The position numbers were made by a program, and so were the translations under genes. Below are positions 24,850-34,543 of a DNA stretch of 44,718 nt, piece after piece. The notes under the pieces are model-generated. The model worked only from the letters and a program-made list of their open reading frames with translations. It ran no database searches and had not been told where the DNA came from. This DNA is from Nostocoides sp. Soil756 (GTDB taxonomy: Bacteria; Actinomycetota; Actinomycetes; Actinomycetales; Dermatophilaceae). The first letter of the stretch is position 1; every line of letters begins with the position of its first letter. The stretch is from NCBI RefSeq assembly GCF_001428065.1, contig NZ_LMSE01000004.1, positions 138,428 to 183,145 of the forward strand. Reading direction: 5' to 3'.

Positions 24850-26465
24850 GCACCGTGCGCGACGAGAGGGCCCTCTCGACCCAGCCGGTCCCCGAAGGCG
24901 GGGGAGGAGGCGGCCGTCACGACGGGTCCGTGACGCTGCCGAGCCTCGGCCCGGTCGGCTGGCTGCGCTACGCCTGGCGGCAGCTGACCAGCATGCGCAC
25001 CGCCCTGTTCCTCCTGCTGCTGCTGGCGGTCGCGGCCATCCCGGGCTCGACCTTCCCGCAGCGCTCGATCGACGCCGCGCGCACCACCCAGTGGATCACC
25101 GACCACCCCACCGCCGGGCCGCTGCTCGACCGGCTGGGGTTCTTCGAGGTCTACGCCGCGCCGTGGTTCGCGGCCATCTACCTGCTGCTGTTCGTCTCGC
25201 TGATCGGCTGCGTGGCGCCGCGCAGCCGCATCCACTGGCACCAGGTGCGCTCGACCCCGCCACGGGCGCCGCGTCGCCTCGAGCGGCTGCCCGCGCACCA
25301 GGAGGTCACGGTCGACGGGACCCCCGACGAGGTGCGTGACCGGATGCGGGCGCGGCTGCGCGGCCGGCGCTACCGGGTGCACGCCCACGACGACAGCACG
25401 CTCTCGGCCGAGAAGGGCTACCTCAAGGAGAGCGGCAACCTCGTCTTCCACCTGTCGCTGATCGCCGTGCTGGTGGGCGTCGCCTGGGGTCACCTGCTGG
25501 GCTGGAAGGGCGACGTCATCCTCCCCGTGGGCCAGACCTTCGCCAACACCCTGTCGCGCTACGACACCTTCAGCCCCGGCCCGTGGGTCGACCCCACCGA
25601 CCTCGAGCCTTACACGATCCGCCTCGACCGGATGGACGTGCAGTTCGAGACCCAGGACAAGGGCCGAGGCCAGTTCGGGATGCCCCGCGACTTCCGCGCC
25701 TTCACCACCCTGACCGACGCCTCGGGGCACTCCGAGCCGCGCGAGATCGCCGTCAACCACCCGCTCGAGACCGGCGGGGGCACGGTGTTCCTGCTGGGCA
25801 ACGGCTACGCGCCGCACATCACCGTGCGCGACGCCGAGGGCACCGTCATCTACTCCGACGCCACGCCGTTCCTGCCCCAGGACAACAACTACACCTCGGT
25901 CGGGGCGGTCAAGGTGCCCGGTGCCCAGCCCGACGGGCTGGGCTTCGCGGGGTTCTTCCTGCCCACCGGCGTCATCGACGAGCAGCGCGGCCCGCACTCG
26001 ATCTTCCCCGGCCCCGCCGACCCCCAGCTGGCGCTGACGGCCTTCGAGGGCACGCTCTTCCCCGATGGCGCGCCGCAGTCGGTCTACACGCTGAACACCT
26101 CGGCCATGACGCCGCTGCCCGGCAAGGACGGTGAGGGGCAGCTGCGCATCCTGCTGCGGCCGGGCCAGACCTTCGACCTGCCCGACGGTCGCGGCTCCAT
26201 CACCTTCGACGGTGTCGAGCGGTTCGCGGGGCTGTCGGTCCGCACCGACCCGGGCAAGACCCTCACCCTGGTGGCGTCGCTGCTGGCCCTGGCCGGGCTC
26301 ATCCTGAGCCTGGTCGTGCGGCGTCGAAGGGTGTTCGTGCGGGTTCGTCCCGCGCCGGAGGATGGACGTACCGTGGTCTCCGTCGGCGGCCTCGCGAAGG
26401 ACGACGACGAGGGCATGGACGACGAGATCGCCGCCGTGCTCACCGCACCCGAAGGAAGCCGATGA
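24846..26465 (+). CDS. resB: Cytochrome c biogenesis protein ResB/Ccs1 (539 aa)
   Basis: Half of the system II cytochrome c synthase that carries heme across the membrane and joins it to CxxCH apoproteins. Membrane helices appear near residues 51-70, 104-122, 195-215 and 470-492, with a large outer domain between the last two. [20 protein letters not shown] holds a conserved His typical of the family. The C-terminal tail is acidic and cytosolic. GTG at 24846 overlaps ccdA and the end overlaps ccsB by 4 nt. Confidence 0.94.
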   Translation: MSTVRDERALSTQPVPEGGGGGGRHDGSVTLPSLGPVGWLRYAWRQLTSMRTALFLLLLLAVAAIPGSTFPQRSIDAARTTQWITDHPTAGPLLDRLGFFEVYAAPWFAAIYLLLFVSLIGCVAPRSRIHWHQVRSTPPRAPRRLERLPAHQEVTVDGTPDEVRDRMRARLRGRRYRVHAHDDSTLSAEKGYLKESGNLVFHLSLIAVLVGVAWGHLLGWKGDVILPVGQTFANTLSRYDTFSPGPWVDPTDLEPYTIRLDRMDVQFETQDKGRGQFGMPRDFRAFTTLTDASGHSEPREIAVNHPLETGGGTVFLLGNGYAPHITVRDAEGTVIYSDATPFLPQDNNYTSVGAVKVPGAQPDGLGFAGFFLPTGVIDEQRGPHSIFPGPADPQLALTAFEGTLFPDGAPQSVYTLNTSAMTPLPGKDGEGQLRILLRPGQTFDLPDGRGSITFDGVERFAGLSVRTDPGKTLTLVASLLALAGLILSLVVRRRRVFVRVRPAPEDGRTVVSVGGLAKDDDEGMDDEIAAVLTAPEGSR

Positions 26466-27490
26466 CCGACTACACGCTGGCCCAGCTCTCGAACTACTCC
26501 GTCTACTCGGCGATGGTCGTGCTGACCCTGGCGATGCTCGCCTATGCGCTCTACCTGGCGCGGATCGCGCCCGAGCGCAGCGAGCGCACCGCCGAGGTCC
26601 GCGAGCGTGAGCTCGTGCCGGCCGGCGCCGGTGCCGAGAAGTCCGCCTCCGGCCTCGACGCACCCCCTCCCGGTCCGGGCGCCGGTGCGGGGGAGTCCCC
26701 CGGCGTGCGTGCTGCCGGCGTCGACGTGCCCGAGCCGCTGGGGGCGCGCAAGGCCGGCGGGGTGGGGCGCACGCTGACGATGCTCGGCACGCTGCTGGTC
26801 GTGGCCGGCGTGGTGCTGCGTGCCCTCGAGGTGCACCGCTGGCCGCTGGGGAACATGTACGAGTTCGCGCTGGTCGGCGCGATGTTCACGCTGGTGCTCT
26901 TCACCGCGTGGTCAGCGCGGCGTGACCTGCGCTGGCTGGGGCTGTTCGTGGTCGGGCCCGTGCTGCTGGTGCTCGGCGCGGCCATCACGGTCTGGTACAC
27001 CGACGCCTCCGAGCTGATGCCGTCGCTGCGCTCGTACTGGCTGGCCATCCACGTCACCGTCGCCACCATGACCGTCGCGGTCTTCACCATCGGCGCCTCG
27101 CTGGGCATCCTCTACCTGATCCAGGACCGGCTCGAGACGAGCGGCTCGCCGCGGGCGGCGTTCATGCGCCGTCTCCCGAGCGCCCGTGGTCTCGAGCGGC
27201 TCACGTACGCGGCGCACGTCGTCGCCTTCCCGATGTGGAGCTTCACCCTCATCGCCGGCGCCATCTGGGCCCGCCAGGCCTGGGGCTCGTACTGGAACTG
27301 GGATCCCAAGGAGGTGTGGACCTTCGTCATCTGGGTCGTCTACGCCGCCTACCTCCACGCCCGGGCCACCACCGGCTGGAAGCGGCAGAACGCCACCTGG
27401 ATCGCGCTGGCCGGCTTCGTGTGCGTCCTGATGAACTTCGCGGTGGTCAACATGTACTTCGTCGGCCAGCACTCGTACTCGGGGCTCTGA
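26462..27490 (+). CDS. ccsB: Cytochrome c biogenesis protein CcsB/CcsA (342 aa)
   Basis: Heme-handling partner of ResB. It contains the tryptophan-rich WWD-type motif WGSYWNWDPKEVWTFVIW near residues 277-294, which binds heme on the outer face. Conserved histidines lie in LAIHVTVATM, YAAHVVAFPMW and GQHSYSGL. About eight membrane helices are visible. A Pro/Ala-rich loop at about residues 45-95 is not conserved. ATG at 26462 overlaps resB by 4 nt. Confidence 0.95.
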   Translation: MTDYTLAQLSNYSVYSAMVVLTLAMLAYALYLARIAPERSERTAEVRERELVPAGAGAEKSASGLDAPPPGPGAGAGESPGVRAAGVDVPEPLGARKAGGVGRTLTMLGTLLVVAGVVLRALEVHRWPLGNMYEFALVGAMFTLVLFTAWSARRDLRWLGLFVVGPVLLVLGAAITVWYTDASELMPSLRSYWLAIHVTVATMTVAVFTIGASLGILYLIQDRLETSGSPRAAFMRRLPSARGLERLTYAAHVVAFPMWSFTLIAGAIWARQAWGSYWNWDPKEVWTFVIWVVYAAYLHARATTGWKRQNATWIALAGFVCVLMNFAVVNMYFVGQHSYSGL

Positions 27491-27500
27491 GGCCGTCGCC

Positions 27501-27812
27501 GTGAACGCCTTCCTCCGCTACACCGTGCTGCGCATCCTGATCTTCTTCGGGTGCCTGATGCTGCTCTGGCTCCTGGGCCTGCGCGCCGAGAGTGAGCGGT
27601 TGCTGCTCGTGGTCGGAGCCGCCCTGCTCTCCATGGTGGTGTCGTTCTTCGCGCTCAAGCGCTTCCGCGAGGACTACTCGGCCCAGGTGGCCACCACCCT
27701 CGAGCGCCGCACGTCGCGTCGCGCCCACGGTGGCCACGGAGGCAGCGACGAGGACGCCGAGGACGAGGAAGCGGCGCGGCGCGCCGCTCCCGGCGACGGC
27801 GACTTCCGTTGA
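27501..27812 (+). CDS. DUF4229 family small membrane protein (103 aa)
   Basis: Function unknown. Two hydrophobic helices (RILIFFGCLMLLWLLGLRA at about 11-29 and LLLVVGAALLSMVVSFFAL at about 34-52) are followed by FKRFRED-type basic sequence and an acidic, His-rich cytosolic tail. The two-helix layout with a conserved RED-like turn fits DUF4229, common in actinobacteria next to the ccs genes. GTG at 27501 is 10 nt after ccsB. Its stop codon is the first part of a 33-nt repeat found again 87 nt downstream. Confidence 0.85.
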   Translation: MNAFLRYTVLRILIFFGCLMLLWLLGLRAESERLLLVVGAALLSMVVSFFALKRFREDYSAQVATTLERRTSRRAHGGHGGSDEDAEDEEAARRAAPGDGDFR

Positions 27813-27929
27813 GCTGAGCCGAGAGGGCCACGGGCGGGAGCGGCGGAGCGCCAGGTCCAGGGCGGTGACGTGCGCTCCGGCGAGGCCGACGTTTTCTGAG
27901 CTGGGCCGAGGGCGCCACGGGCGGGAGCG
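27810..27929. repeat. Direct repeat of a 33-nt element, period 87
   Basis: The units 27810-27842 and 27897-27929 match at 30 of 33 positions and share GCCACGGGCGGGAGCG. The first unit starts at the stop codon of the DUF4229 gene. The intervening 54 nt contain a rare AT-rich GTTTTC. It looks like part of a dispersed intergenic repeat, but the rest of the genome is needed to tell. Confidence 0.65.
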
Positions 27930-28151
27930 CCCGGCGTAGGTGATGCCGCCAGGAGGTCCAGGTGCTCCGAGTCCTGGGCCACGGTGTCGTCGGGCTGTGC
28001 CTGGCCCGGTATCGGGAGCACCCGGACCTTCTCCACACATACACCCGGGTGGGGCGCCTCCCCGATGCTCCCTCCACCGGGAGCGCGGCGCCCCCGGACG
28101 CAGGTCACCCGTGGGAGGTGGGGAAGGCCCTACCGGACCCGCGGGGACTGG
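27813..28151. other. Structured 339-nt gap between convergent DUF4229 and menA
   Basis: No convincing gene is seen. Besides the direct repeats it holds a long imperfect inverted repeat (27955-27970 with 28012-28028) and an inner GGGCCA/TGGCCC pair (27977-27982 with 28001-28006). A nested hairpin follows: GGGGCGCC 28051-28058 with GGCGCCCC 28087-28094, enclosing GCTCCC 28067-28072 with GGGAGC 28079-28084. A palindrome CTGGTC-A-GACCAG covers the menA stop (28148-28160). Open frames cross it on the minus strand, but they include the repeats and match no family known to me. It may hold a bidirectional terminator, a repeat element or a small RNA. Confidence 0.5.
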
Positions 28152-29036
28152 TCAGACCAGCGCGCCGGCGAGCGCCACGCCCACCAGGACCAGCACGGCG
28201 TACGCCACCTCGTACAGCCCGGTCGAGGCCAGCACCGGGATGAGCCGGGGCCCCACCGTCCCGGCCCGCACGACGCGGGCACCGCGCGCCGCCAGCGGCA
28301 GAGCCAGCAGCCCCAGCAGGACCCAGGGGTCCCACGGCGCCAGGAGCAGCAGCGCCACCACCGACACCGCCAGCAGGCCCACGTACAGACCCCGCGTGCG
28401 CGTGTCGCCCATCCGCACGGCGAGGGTGCGTTTGCCGTGCTCGGTGTCGGTGGGGATGTCGCGCAGGTTGTTGGCCACGAGGATGGCCGAAGCCACCGCG
28501 CCGACGCCGACCGCGCCCACGAGCCCGAACCACGACACGGCGCCGGCCTGGGTGTACTCGGTGCCGAGGGTCGCCACCAGCCCGAAGAACACGAACACGT
28601 AGACCTCGCCCTGGCCCCGGTAGCCGTAGGGGTTGTCGCCGCCGGTGTAGCGCCACGCCGCGACCACGGCCAGCGCGCCCAGCGGCAGCATCAGCCAGGC
28701 GTGCGACAGCACGACGAGCACCAGCCCGAGCACCCCCGCCGCGCCGAAGGCCGCGAAGGCGGCCCGCTTGACCGCCGACGGGGCCGCGAGCCCCTGGCCG
28801 ACCAGCCGCACCGGCCCGGCGCGCACCTCGTCGGTGCCGCGGATGCCGTCGGAGTAGTCGTTGGCGTAGTTGACCCCCACCTGCAGCGACAGCGCCACCA
28901 GCAGCGCCAGGACGGCCGGCAGGAGCGCCGCCTCCTCCACCCGCAACGCGGCGGCCGTACCGATGAGCACGGGCGCGATGGCGGCGGGCAGGGTGCGCGG
29001 ACGGGCGCCTGCCACCCACTGGGCGGTCGTGGCCAT
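28152..29036 (-). CDS. menA: 1,4-dihydroxy-2-naphthoate polyprenyltransferase (294 aa)
   Basis: UbiA-type membrane prenyltransferase joining a polyprenyl chain to dihydroxynaphthoate to form demethylmenaquinone. The first Asp-rich motif is NYANDYSDGIRGTD and the second is NNLRDIPTDTEHGKRTLAV; both bind Mg-diphosphate. Eight or nine helices are visible. ATG at 29036 gives a length matching the M. tuberculosis enzyme (about 292 aa) and begins just before WVAGARPRTLPAAIAPV. Upstream ATGs at 29072 and 29102 would overlap the preceding gene. It is the last gene of the menB-ppc-menE run. Confidence 0.94.
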   Translation of the reverse strand: MATTAQWVAGARPRTLPAAIAPVLIGTAAALRVEEAALLPAVLALLVALSLQVGVNYANDYSDGIRGTDEVRAGPVRLVGQGLAAPSAVKRAAFAAFGAAGVLGLVLVVLSHAWLMLPLGALAVVAAWRYTGGDNPYGYRGQGEVYVFVFFGLVATLGTEYTQAGAVSWFGLVGAVGVGAVASAILVANNLRDIPTDTEHGKRTLAVRMGDTRTRGLYVGLLAVSVVALLLLAPWDPWVLLGLLALPLAARGARVVRAGTVGPRLIPVLASTGLYEVAYAVLVLVGVALAGALV

Positions 29037-29040
29037 CGGG

Positions 29041-29352
29041 TCAGAGGCCTCGGAGGAAGTCGGGGTCGTCATCGGGCCCGCGCGGGGCGCGTGGCCCCTC
29101 ACCCTGGTCGCGCCGGCGCCGGTGGAGCTCCCACCGCTCCTGCTGGCTCAGCCCCGCCTGGGCAGCGGCCTCGCGGGACGGCCGCCCCGCCACCAGCCAC
29201 GCCACCGGCCCGATGACCGGGAACAGCAGGACCAGCAGCAGCCAGGCGATCTTGGGGAGGTTGCGGACCAGGAGGTCGTCGGTCTGGATGCAGTCGACGA
29301 GGCAGTAGACCGTCAGCGCCAGGCTGAGGATGAGGGGCAGGTACCGCAACAC
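29041..29352 (-). CDS. PLDc_N domain small membrane protein (103 aa)
   Basis: Two-helix membrane protein of the phospholipase D nuclease N-terminal family. The first helix covers about residues 4-20 (LPLILSLALTVYCLVDC) and the second reads LPKIAWLLLVLLFPVIGPVAW, which is the family hallmark. A basic, disordered cytosolic tail follows. No catalytic PLD motif is present, and the function of such stand-alone proteins is unknown. GTG at 29352 has GGGAGG 8 nt upstream, inside the end of menE. It lies between menE and menA with gaps of 4 nt on each side. Confidence 0.85.
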   Translation of the reverse strand: MLRYLPLILSLALTVYCLVDCIQTDDLLVRNLPKIAWLLLVLLFPVIGPVAWLVAGRPSREAAAQAGLSQQERWELHRRRRDQGEGPRAPRGPDDDPDFLRGL

Positions 29353-29356
29353 CGGC

Positions 29357-30523
29357 TCATCCTCCCACGTCGAAGAGCGCGGCCACGGCAGCCCGATCAG
29401 GCTTGCCCGGCCCGCGCACCGGCACCGACGCGGCCGCCGTCACCCGGCGGGGCAGGGCATGGTCGGGGACGTGGCCGCGCAGATGCTCGCGCACCTCGAC
29501 CACCGACAACGGCCGGGCTCCGGGGGTCGGCACCACGAGGAGGCTGACCGCCTGGCCCCACTCCGGATCGGGGGTGCCGACCACCACGGCCTCGCCGACC
29601 CCCGGCACGTGCTCGAGGGCCGCCTCCTCGACGACTCTCGGCGCCACCTTCATCCCGCCGGTGACCACCACGTCGTCCAAGCGCCCCTCGACGTGCAGCA
29701 CGCCGTCGTCGTCGAGCCGCCCCGCATCATCGGTGCGGTACCAGCGCGACCCGTCGGTGTCGACCGCGAAGGCGGCGAAGGTCAGGTCGGGCCGGCCGAG
29801 GTAGCCGCCCGCCAGGGTATCGCCGCCCAGCTCGACGCGGCCCTCGGCATCCACGCGGACCCGCACACCGCTGAGCGCCCGGCCGTCGTAGACGCACCCG
29901 CCGGCGGTCTCGCTCATCCCGTAGGTCGTGACGACGCGCACCCCCGCCGCCTCGGCCCGCCGCCGCAGCAGCGGCGGGGTCGCGGCGCCCCCCACCAGCA
30001 CGCCGTCGAGCGATGCCAGGGCGGCCGTCGCCGCGGGGTCGTCGAGCAGCCGTACGAGCTGGGTCGGGACGACCGAGGTGTAGCGCCGGTGGCCGGGGGA
30101 GAGCCGACGCGCCGCGGCCACGAACGCGGCTGGGGTGAAGCCTCCCGAGGTGTCGGTGGCCACCGGCTCGGTGTCGGCGTCGAGGCTGCGCAGCAGCACC
30201 TGGATGCCGGCCACGTGGCCGGCCGGCAGCGTCAGCAGCCACTGCCCGGGTCCGCCGAGGCGCGCGTGGGTGGCGTGCGCGCTGGCGCGCAGGGCGTCGC
30301 CGCCGAGCATGGCCAGCTTCGGGGTGCCCGTCGAGCCGGAGGTGCCGACGACCACGGCCAGGTCCTCGGGCAGCCCGGCCGCCGAGTGGCGCGGCAGCAC
30401 CGGCGCGGGCGAACCGGCCAGGTACGGGGCCACGGGGGCGCCACCGGACAGGGCCCGGGCCAGGCGCGGCAGGACCGCGACGGCGTCGGACCCGGCGGGG
30501 ACGGCCAGGGGCTCGATCTCCAT
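29357..30523 (-). CDS. menE: o-succinylbenzoate-CoA ligase (388 aa)
   Basis: Acyl-adenylating enzyme that activates o-succinylbenzoate with ATP and CoA. The phosphate loop is VGTSGSTGTPKLA, the adenine motif is TTYGMSETAGGC, the hinge YRTDDAGRLDDDG leads to GRLDDVVVTGGMKVAP, and the C-terminal catalytic Lys is in VRGPGKPDR. The N-terminal domain is short, as in other actinobacterial MenE. ATG at 30523 was chosen because a TACAGT hexamer ends 7 nt upstream on the minus strand and extra upstream residues look unconserved. An ATG at 30589 overlapping the ppc stop by 4 nt is the alternative and would add 22 residues. Confidence 0.93.
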   Translation of the reverse strand: MEIEPLAVPAGSDAVAVLPRLARALSGGAPVAPYLAGSPAPVLPRHSAAGLPEDLAVVVGTSGSTGTPKLAMLGGDALRASAHATHARLGGPGQWLLTLPAGHVAGIQVLLRSLDADTEPVATDTSGGFTPAAFVAAARRLSPGHRRYTSVVPTQLVRLLDDPAATAALASLDGVLVGGAATPPLLRRRAEAAGVRVVTTYGMSETAGGCVYDGRALSGVRVRVDAEGRVELGGDTLAGGYLGRPDLTFAAFAVDTDGSRWYRTDDAGRLDDDGVLHVEGRLDDVVVTGGMKVAPRVVEEAALEHVPGVGEAVVVGTPDPEWGQAVSLLVVPTPGARPLSVVEVREHLRGHVPDHALPRRVTAAASVPVRGPGKPDRAAVAALFDVGG

Positions 30524-30530
30524 GTCGCTC

Positions 30531-30536
30531 ACTGTA
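30531..30536 (-). promoter_or_regulatory. -10 hexamer of a possible leaderless promoter for menE
   Basis: TACAGT on the minus strand ends 7 nt before the ATG at 30523. If real, menE can be transcribed separately from ppc. Confidence 0.42.
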
Positions 30537-30585
30537 GGCAGCCCGTCGGGCCCCACGGGCGCCGGCCGGCCGGACCCGGCCCCGC

Positions 30586-33423
30586 TCATCCGGTGTTGCG
30601 CAGCCCCGCGGCGATGCCGTTGATGGTCAGCAGCAGCGCCCGCTGCAGGTCGCTGTCGGCCGGCGCGCCCTCGGGCAGCGCTCGGGCCCGGGCCAGCAGC
30701 GAGGTCTGCAGCGCGTGCAGCGGCTGGAGGTAGTCGTCGCGGATCGCGAGGGTCCGGCGCAGCAGCGGGGCGGACTCGAGCAGCCCGGACTGGCCGGTGA
30801 CCAGCAGGACCTCCTCGACGGTGCGGGCGTGCTCGGCCCGGATGGCGTCGAAGAGGTGCGCCGCAATCTCCGGGACGAGGTCGCGCACGTACCGGGCGGC
30901 GATGTCGAGGTCGGTCTTGGCCAGCGTCATCTGCACGTTCGACAAGAAGGTGCGGAAGAACGGCCACGAGCCGTACATCTCGGAGAGGGTCTCCCCGCGC
31001 CCGGCCTCCCGTGCCGCCGCGAGCCCGGAGCCCACCCCGTACCAGCCGGGCAGGATGATCCGCGACTGGGTCCAGCCGAAGACCCACGGGATGGCGCGCA
31101 GGTCCGAGAGGTCGCCGTCGCCGCCGGGGCGCTTCGAGGGGCGCGACCCGATGTTCATCGCGCCGAGCTCCTCGACCGGGGTGGCGGTGACGAAGAACCG
31201 GAACAGCTCGGGGTCGCCGACCAGGGCGCGGTAGGCCACCTGGCCGGCTCCGGCCAGGACGTCCATGGTGGCGTTCCAGCGCTCGAGGACCTCGGGCGGC
31301 AGCATCGAGCGCCGGTGCAGCACCGAGCCCTCGAGCACCGCGGCCAGGGCGGTCTCGAGGTTCCAGCGACCCAGGCCCGGCAGGGTGTACTTGTCGGAGA
31401 TGACCTCGCCCTGCTCGGTGATCTTGATCGGGCCGTCGAGGCTGCCGTTGGGCTGCGCCATGATCGCCTCACCGGTGGGGCCGCCGCCGCGGCCGACGGA
31501 GCCGCCGCGGCCGTGGAACAGGCGCAGCACCACCCCGTGCCGGCGTGCGATGTCGCGCAGGGAGCGTTGGGCGCGGTGGATCTGCCACTGCGAGGCCGCG
31601 ATCCCCGCGTCCTTGGACGAGTCGGAGTAGCCGAGCATGATCTCCTGGACGTCGCCCCTAGCCGCCACCACGCGGCGGTACGCCGGGTCGGCGAGCATCG
31701 CCTCGAGCAGGGGCCCGGCCTGCTCGAGCTCGGCCACCGTCTCGAACAGCGGGGCGAAGCCGATGCGGGCGGTGGCCGCGTCGTCGTCGGTCCCCGGGTC
31801 GACCAGGCCCGCCTCACGCGCCAGCACGACGACCGCGAAGATGTCGTCGACGTCATGGGTCATCGACACGATGTAGGTCTCGACCACGTCGGGCCCGAAC
31901 CGGTCGAGGGCGTGGCGGATCGCGCCCATCAGGTCGAGCGAGGCTCGCGCGGCATCCGGGAGGTCAGGTCGGCTGCCCCCGATCAGCGGTCGGCGCGAGG
32001 CCATCTCCCGCGACAGCAGGGCGATCCGGGCCGGGCGGTCGAGCTCGGCGTAGGGGGTGGCCGGCTCCCCGATGCGGTCGTAGAGGGCAGCCAGGGCCTG
32101 GTGGTGCTTCTCGCTGTGCTCGCGCACGTCGAGGGTGGCCAGACCCAGCCCGACGGCGGTCGCGGTGCGGATCAGCCGCAGGATGCCGCCGTCGGCGGTG
32201 AGCCGGTCGCCGCCCTCGAGCATCGAGTCGCGCACCAGCACCAGATCGGCGAGCAGCTCGTCGAGGTCGAGGTAGTCGCGCCCCGGTTCGTGCGCAGAGC
32301 CGTGCGCCAGCCGGTCGCGGGTGCGCTGCAGCCGGACGCTGACGTAGGTGAGCTTGAGCCGGTAGGGCTCCTCGGCGTTGAGCCGCCCGATGGTGCGGTA
32401 GGTGATGGGCAGGGCTGCGGCGTCGCGCTCGAGGCTCTCGAGCAGCGCCGCCGACGCGGCCACCACCCGGGTCGACGGGCTCATCTCGACCAGGAGGTCG
32501 TCGACGGCGTCGACCAGGGTGCGCAGGCCCATGTCGTGCTGGAGGGCCAGGACGTCGAGGGTGACCTCGGGGGTCACGAAGGGGTTGCCGTCGCGGTCGC
32601 CGCCGGCCCAGGTGCCGAACCGCAGCGGACGGGCGGTCACGGGCAGGGTGACCCCGATGCCGCCGAGGGCCCGGTCGAGCTCCTCGAGCAGGTCGGGCAG
32701 GACCGCACCGGTGAGCGACTGCAGGTAGTAGACGGCCGTGCGGGCCTCGTCCTTGGGCTCGGGGCGGACCACCCGCAGCTCGTCGGTCTGCCACAGCAGG
32801 TCGACCAGCTCGGCCAGCCGGCGCTCAAGCCGTGGGGTGTCGATGCGCGGGCGCAGCGGGTCCGAGAGGGCGGCCACGGTGTCGGCGACCTTGCGCAGCA
32901 GGTCGAGCACCGAGCGGCGGCTGGCCTCGGTGGGGTGGGCCGTGAAGACCGGGCGGTACTCGACGCGCGCCAGCACGTCGTGCAGCAGGTCGGCATCCAA
33001 GGTCCCGTCGGCCAGCGCCGCGCCGATCCGGCCCGCGGTGGCGGCCAGCGGCCCCTCGCCGGCCCCGGACACCTCGCGCCAGCGGTGCAGCTGCTCGGTG
33101 ATGTTGACCAGCTGGAAGTAGGCGGTGAAGGCGCGGGCGAGCCGCACGGCGGTCGCGTCGTCGACGTTCGCCAGCACCTCGTGCAGCGACTCGTCGTCCT
33201 CGCGGGAGAGCCGCCGGACCCGCTCGACCAGGGCCAGCAGCTCCTCGCCCTCGTGCCGGATGAGCGACTCGCCGAGCAGGCGCCCCAGCAGGCGGACCGA
33301 GGCCCGCAACGCGGCGTGGTGGGCGTCGGAGGTGACGCCCCCGGCGTACTGGCCGACGTCGGGGACCCGGCGGTCGGCCTCGATCAGCTGCTCGGTGCTC
33401 TGCTCCGTGCTCTGCTCGGTCAT
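30586..33423 (-). CDS. ppc: Phosphoenolpyruvate carboxylase (945 aa)
   Basis: Anaplerotic enzyme making oxaloacetate from PEP and bicarbonate. Catalytic segments are complete: PVFTAHPTEASRRSVLDLL with the key His, GYSDSSKDAGIAASQWQ, LRLFHGRGGSVGRGGGPT and AIPWVFGWTQSRIILPGWYG. It ends in the characteristic LRNTG, whose C-terminal Gly is essential in the family. The N-terminus has a short repeat of TEQS units (STEQSTEQ) before the conserved part. It lies between menB and menE, where M. tuberculosis has no ppc (from memory), so it is an insertion relative to that order. Confidence 0.97.
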   Translation of the reverse strand: MTEQSTEQSTEQLIEADRRVPDVGQYAGGVTSDAHHAALRASVRLLGRLLGESLIRHEGEELLALVERVRRLSREDDESLHEVLANVDDATAVRLARAFTAYFQLVNITEQLHRWREVSGAGEGPLAATAGRIGAALADGTLDADLLHDVLARVEYRPVFTAHPTEASRRSVLDLLRKVADTVAALSDPLRPRIDTPRLERRLAELVDLLWQTDELRVVRPEPKDEARTAVYYLQSLTGAVLPDLLEELDRALGGIGVTLPVTARPLRFGTWAGGDRDGNPFVTPEVTLDVLALQHDMGLRTLVDAVDDLLVEMSPSTRVVAASAALLESLERDAAALPITYRTIGRLNAEEPYRLKLTYVSVRLQRTRDRLAHGSAHEPGRDYLDLDELLADLVLVRDSMLEGGDRLTADGGILRLIRTATAVGLGLATLDVREHSEKHHQALAALYDRIGEPATPYAELDRPARIALLSREMASRRPLIGGSRPDLPDAARASLDLMGAIRHALDRFGPDVVETYIVSMTHDVDDIFAVVVLAREAGLVDPGTDDDAATARIGFAPLFETVAELEQAGPLLEAMLADPAYRRVVAARGDVQEIMLGYSDSSKDAGIAASQWQIHRAQRSLRDIARRHGVVLRLFHGRGGSVGRGGGPTGEAIMAQPNGSLDGPIKITEQGEVISDKYTLPGLGRWNLETALAAVLEGSVLHRRSMLPPEVLERWNATMDVLAGAGQVAYRALVGDPELFRFFVTATPVEELGAMNIGSRPSKRPGGDGDLSDLRAIPWVFGWTQSRIILPGWYGVGSGLAAAREAGRGETLSEMYGSWPFFRTFLSNVQMTLAKTDLDIAARYVRDLVPEIAAHLFDAIRAEHARTVEEVLLVTGQSGLLESAPLLRRTLAIRDDYLQPLHALQTSLLARARALPEGAPADSDLQRALLLTINGIAAGLRNTG

Positions 33424-33486
33424 GCCCCCCAGTCTGGGACGGTCCGGGCGAGGACGGTCAGGGCGTCCGCTGGGCGGTCCTCGGCG

Positions 33487-34428
<942 letters not shown>

Positions 34429-34434
34429 CGGCCC

Positions 34435-34440
34435 AGGCTA
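34435..34440 (-). promoter_or_regulatory. -10 hexamer of a leaderless promoter for menB
   Basis: TAGCCT on the minus strand ends 6 nt before the GTG at 34428. A T-rich GTTTTC sits where a -35 is expected (34458-34463, 17-nt spacer). Confidence 0.55.
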
Positions 34441-34543
34441 TCGGCGCCCTGCCTGTGGAAAACCCGGCGGCCGGTCGCGCCGATCCTGGCACAGTGGCGT
34501 CGGTCGGGCCCAGGGGTGGGCGCGGGGGAGGAGACCGGTGACG

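Noticed and set aside
24630-26663. Minus-strand open frame of 677 codons opposite ccdA, resB and ccsB
   Set aside because: It is antisense to membrane proteins with clear motifs and complete overlaps, and its composition is His/Gln/Arg-rich as expected of a shadow frame.
27447-28108. Minus-strand open frames (about 145-200 codons) crossing the gap between the DUF4229 gene and menA
   Set aside because: They run through the direct repeats and into the antisense of the DUF4229 gene, are low-complexity in Pro/Arg/Ser/Ala, and show no family resemblance. They are kept only as a possible decayed gene in the gap description.
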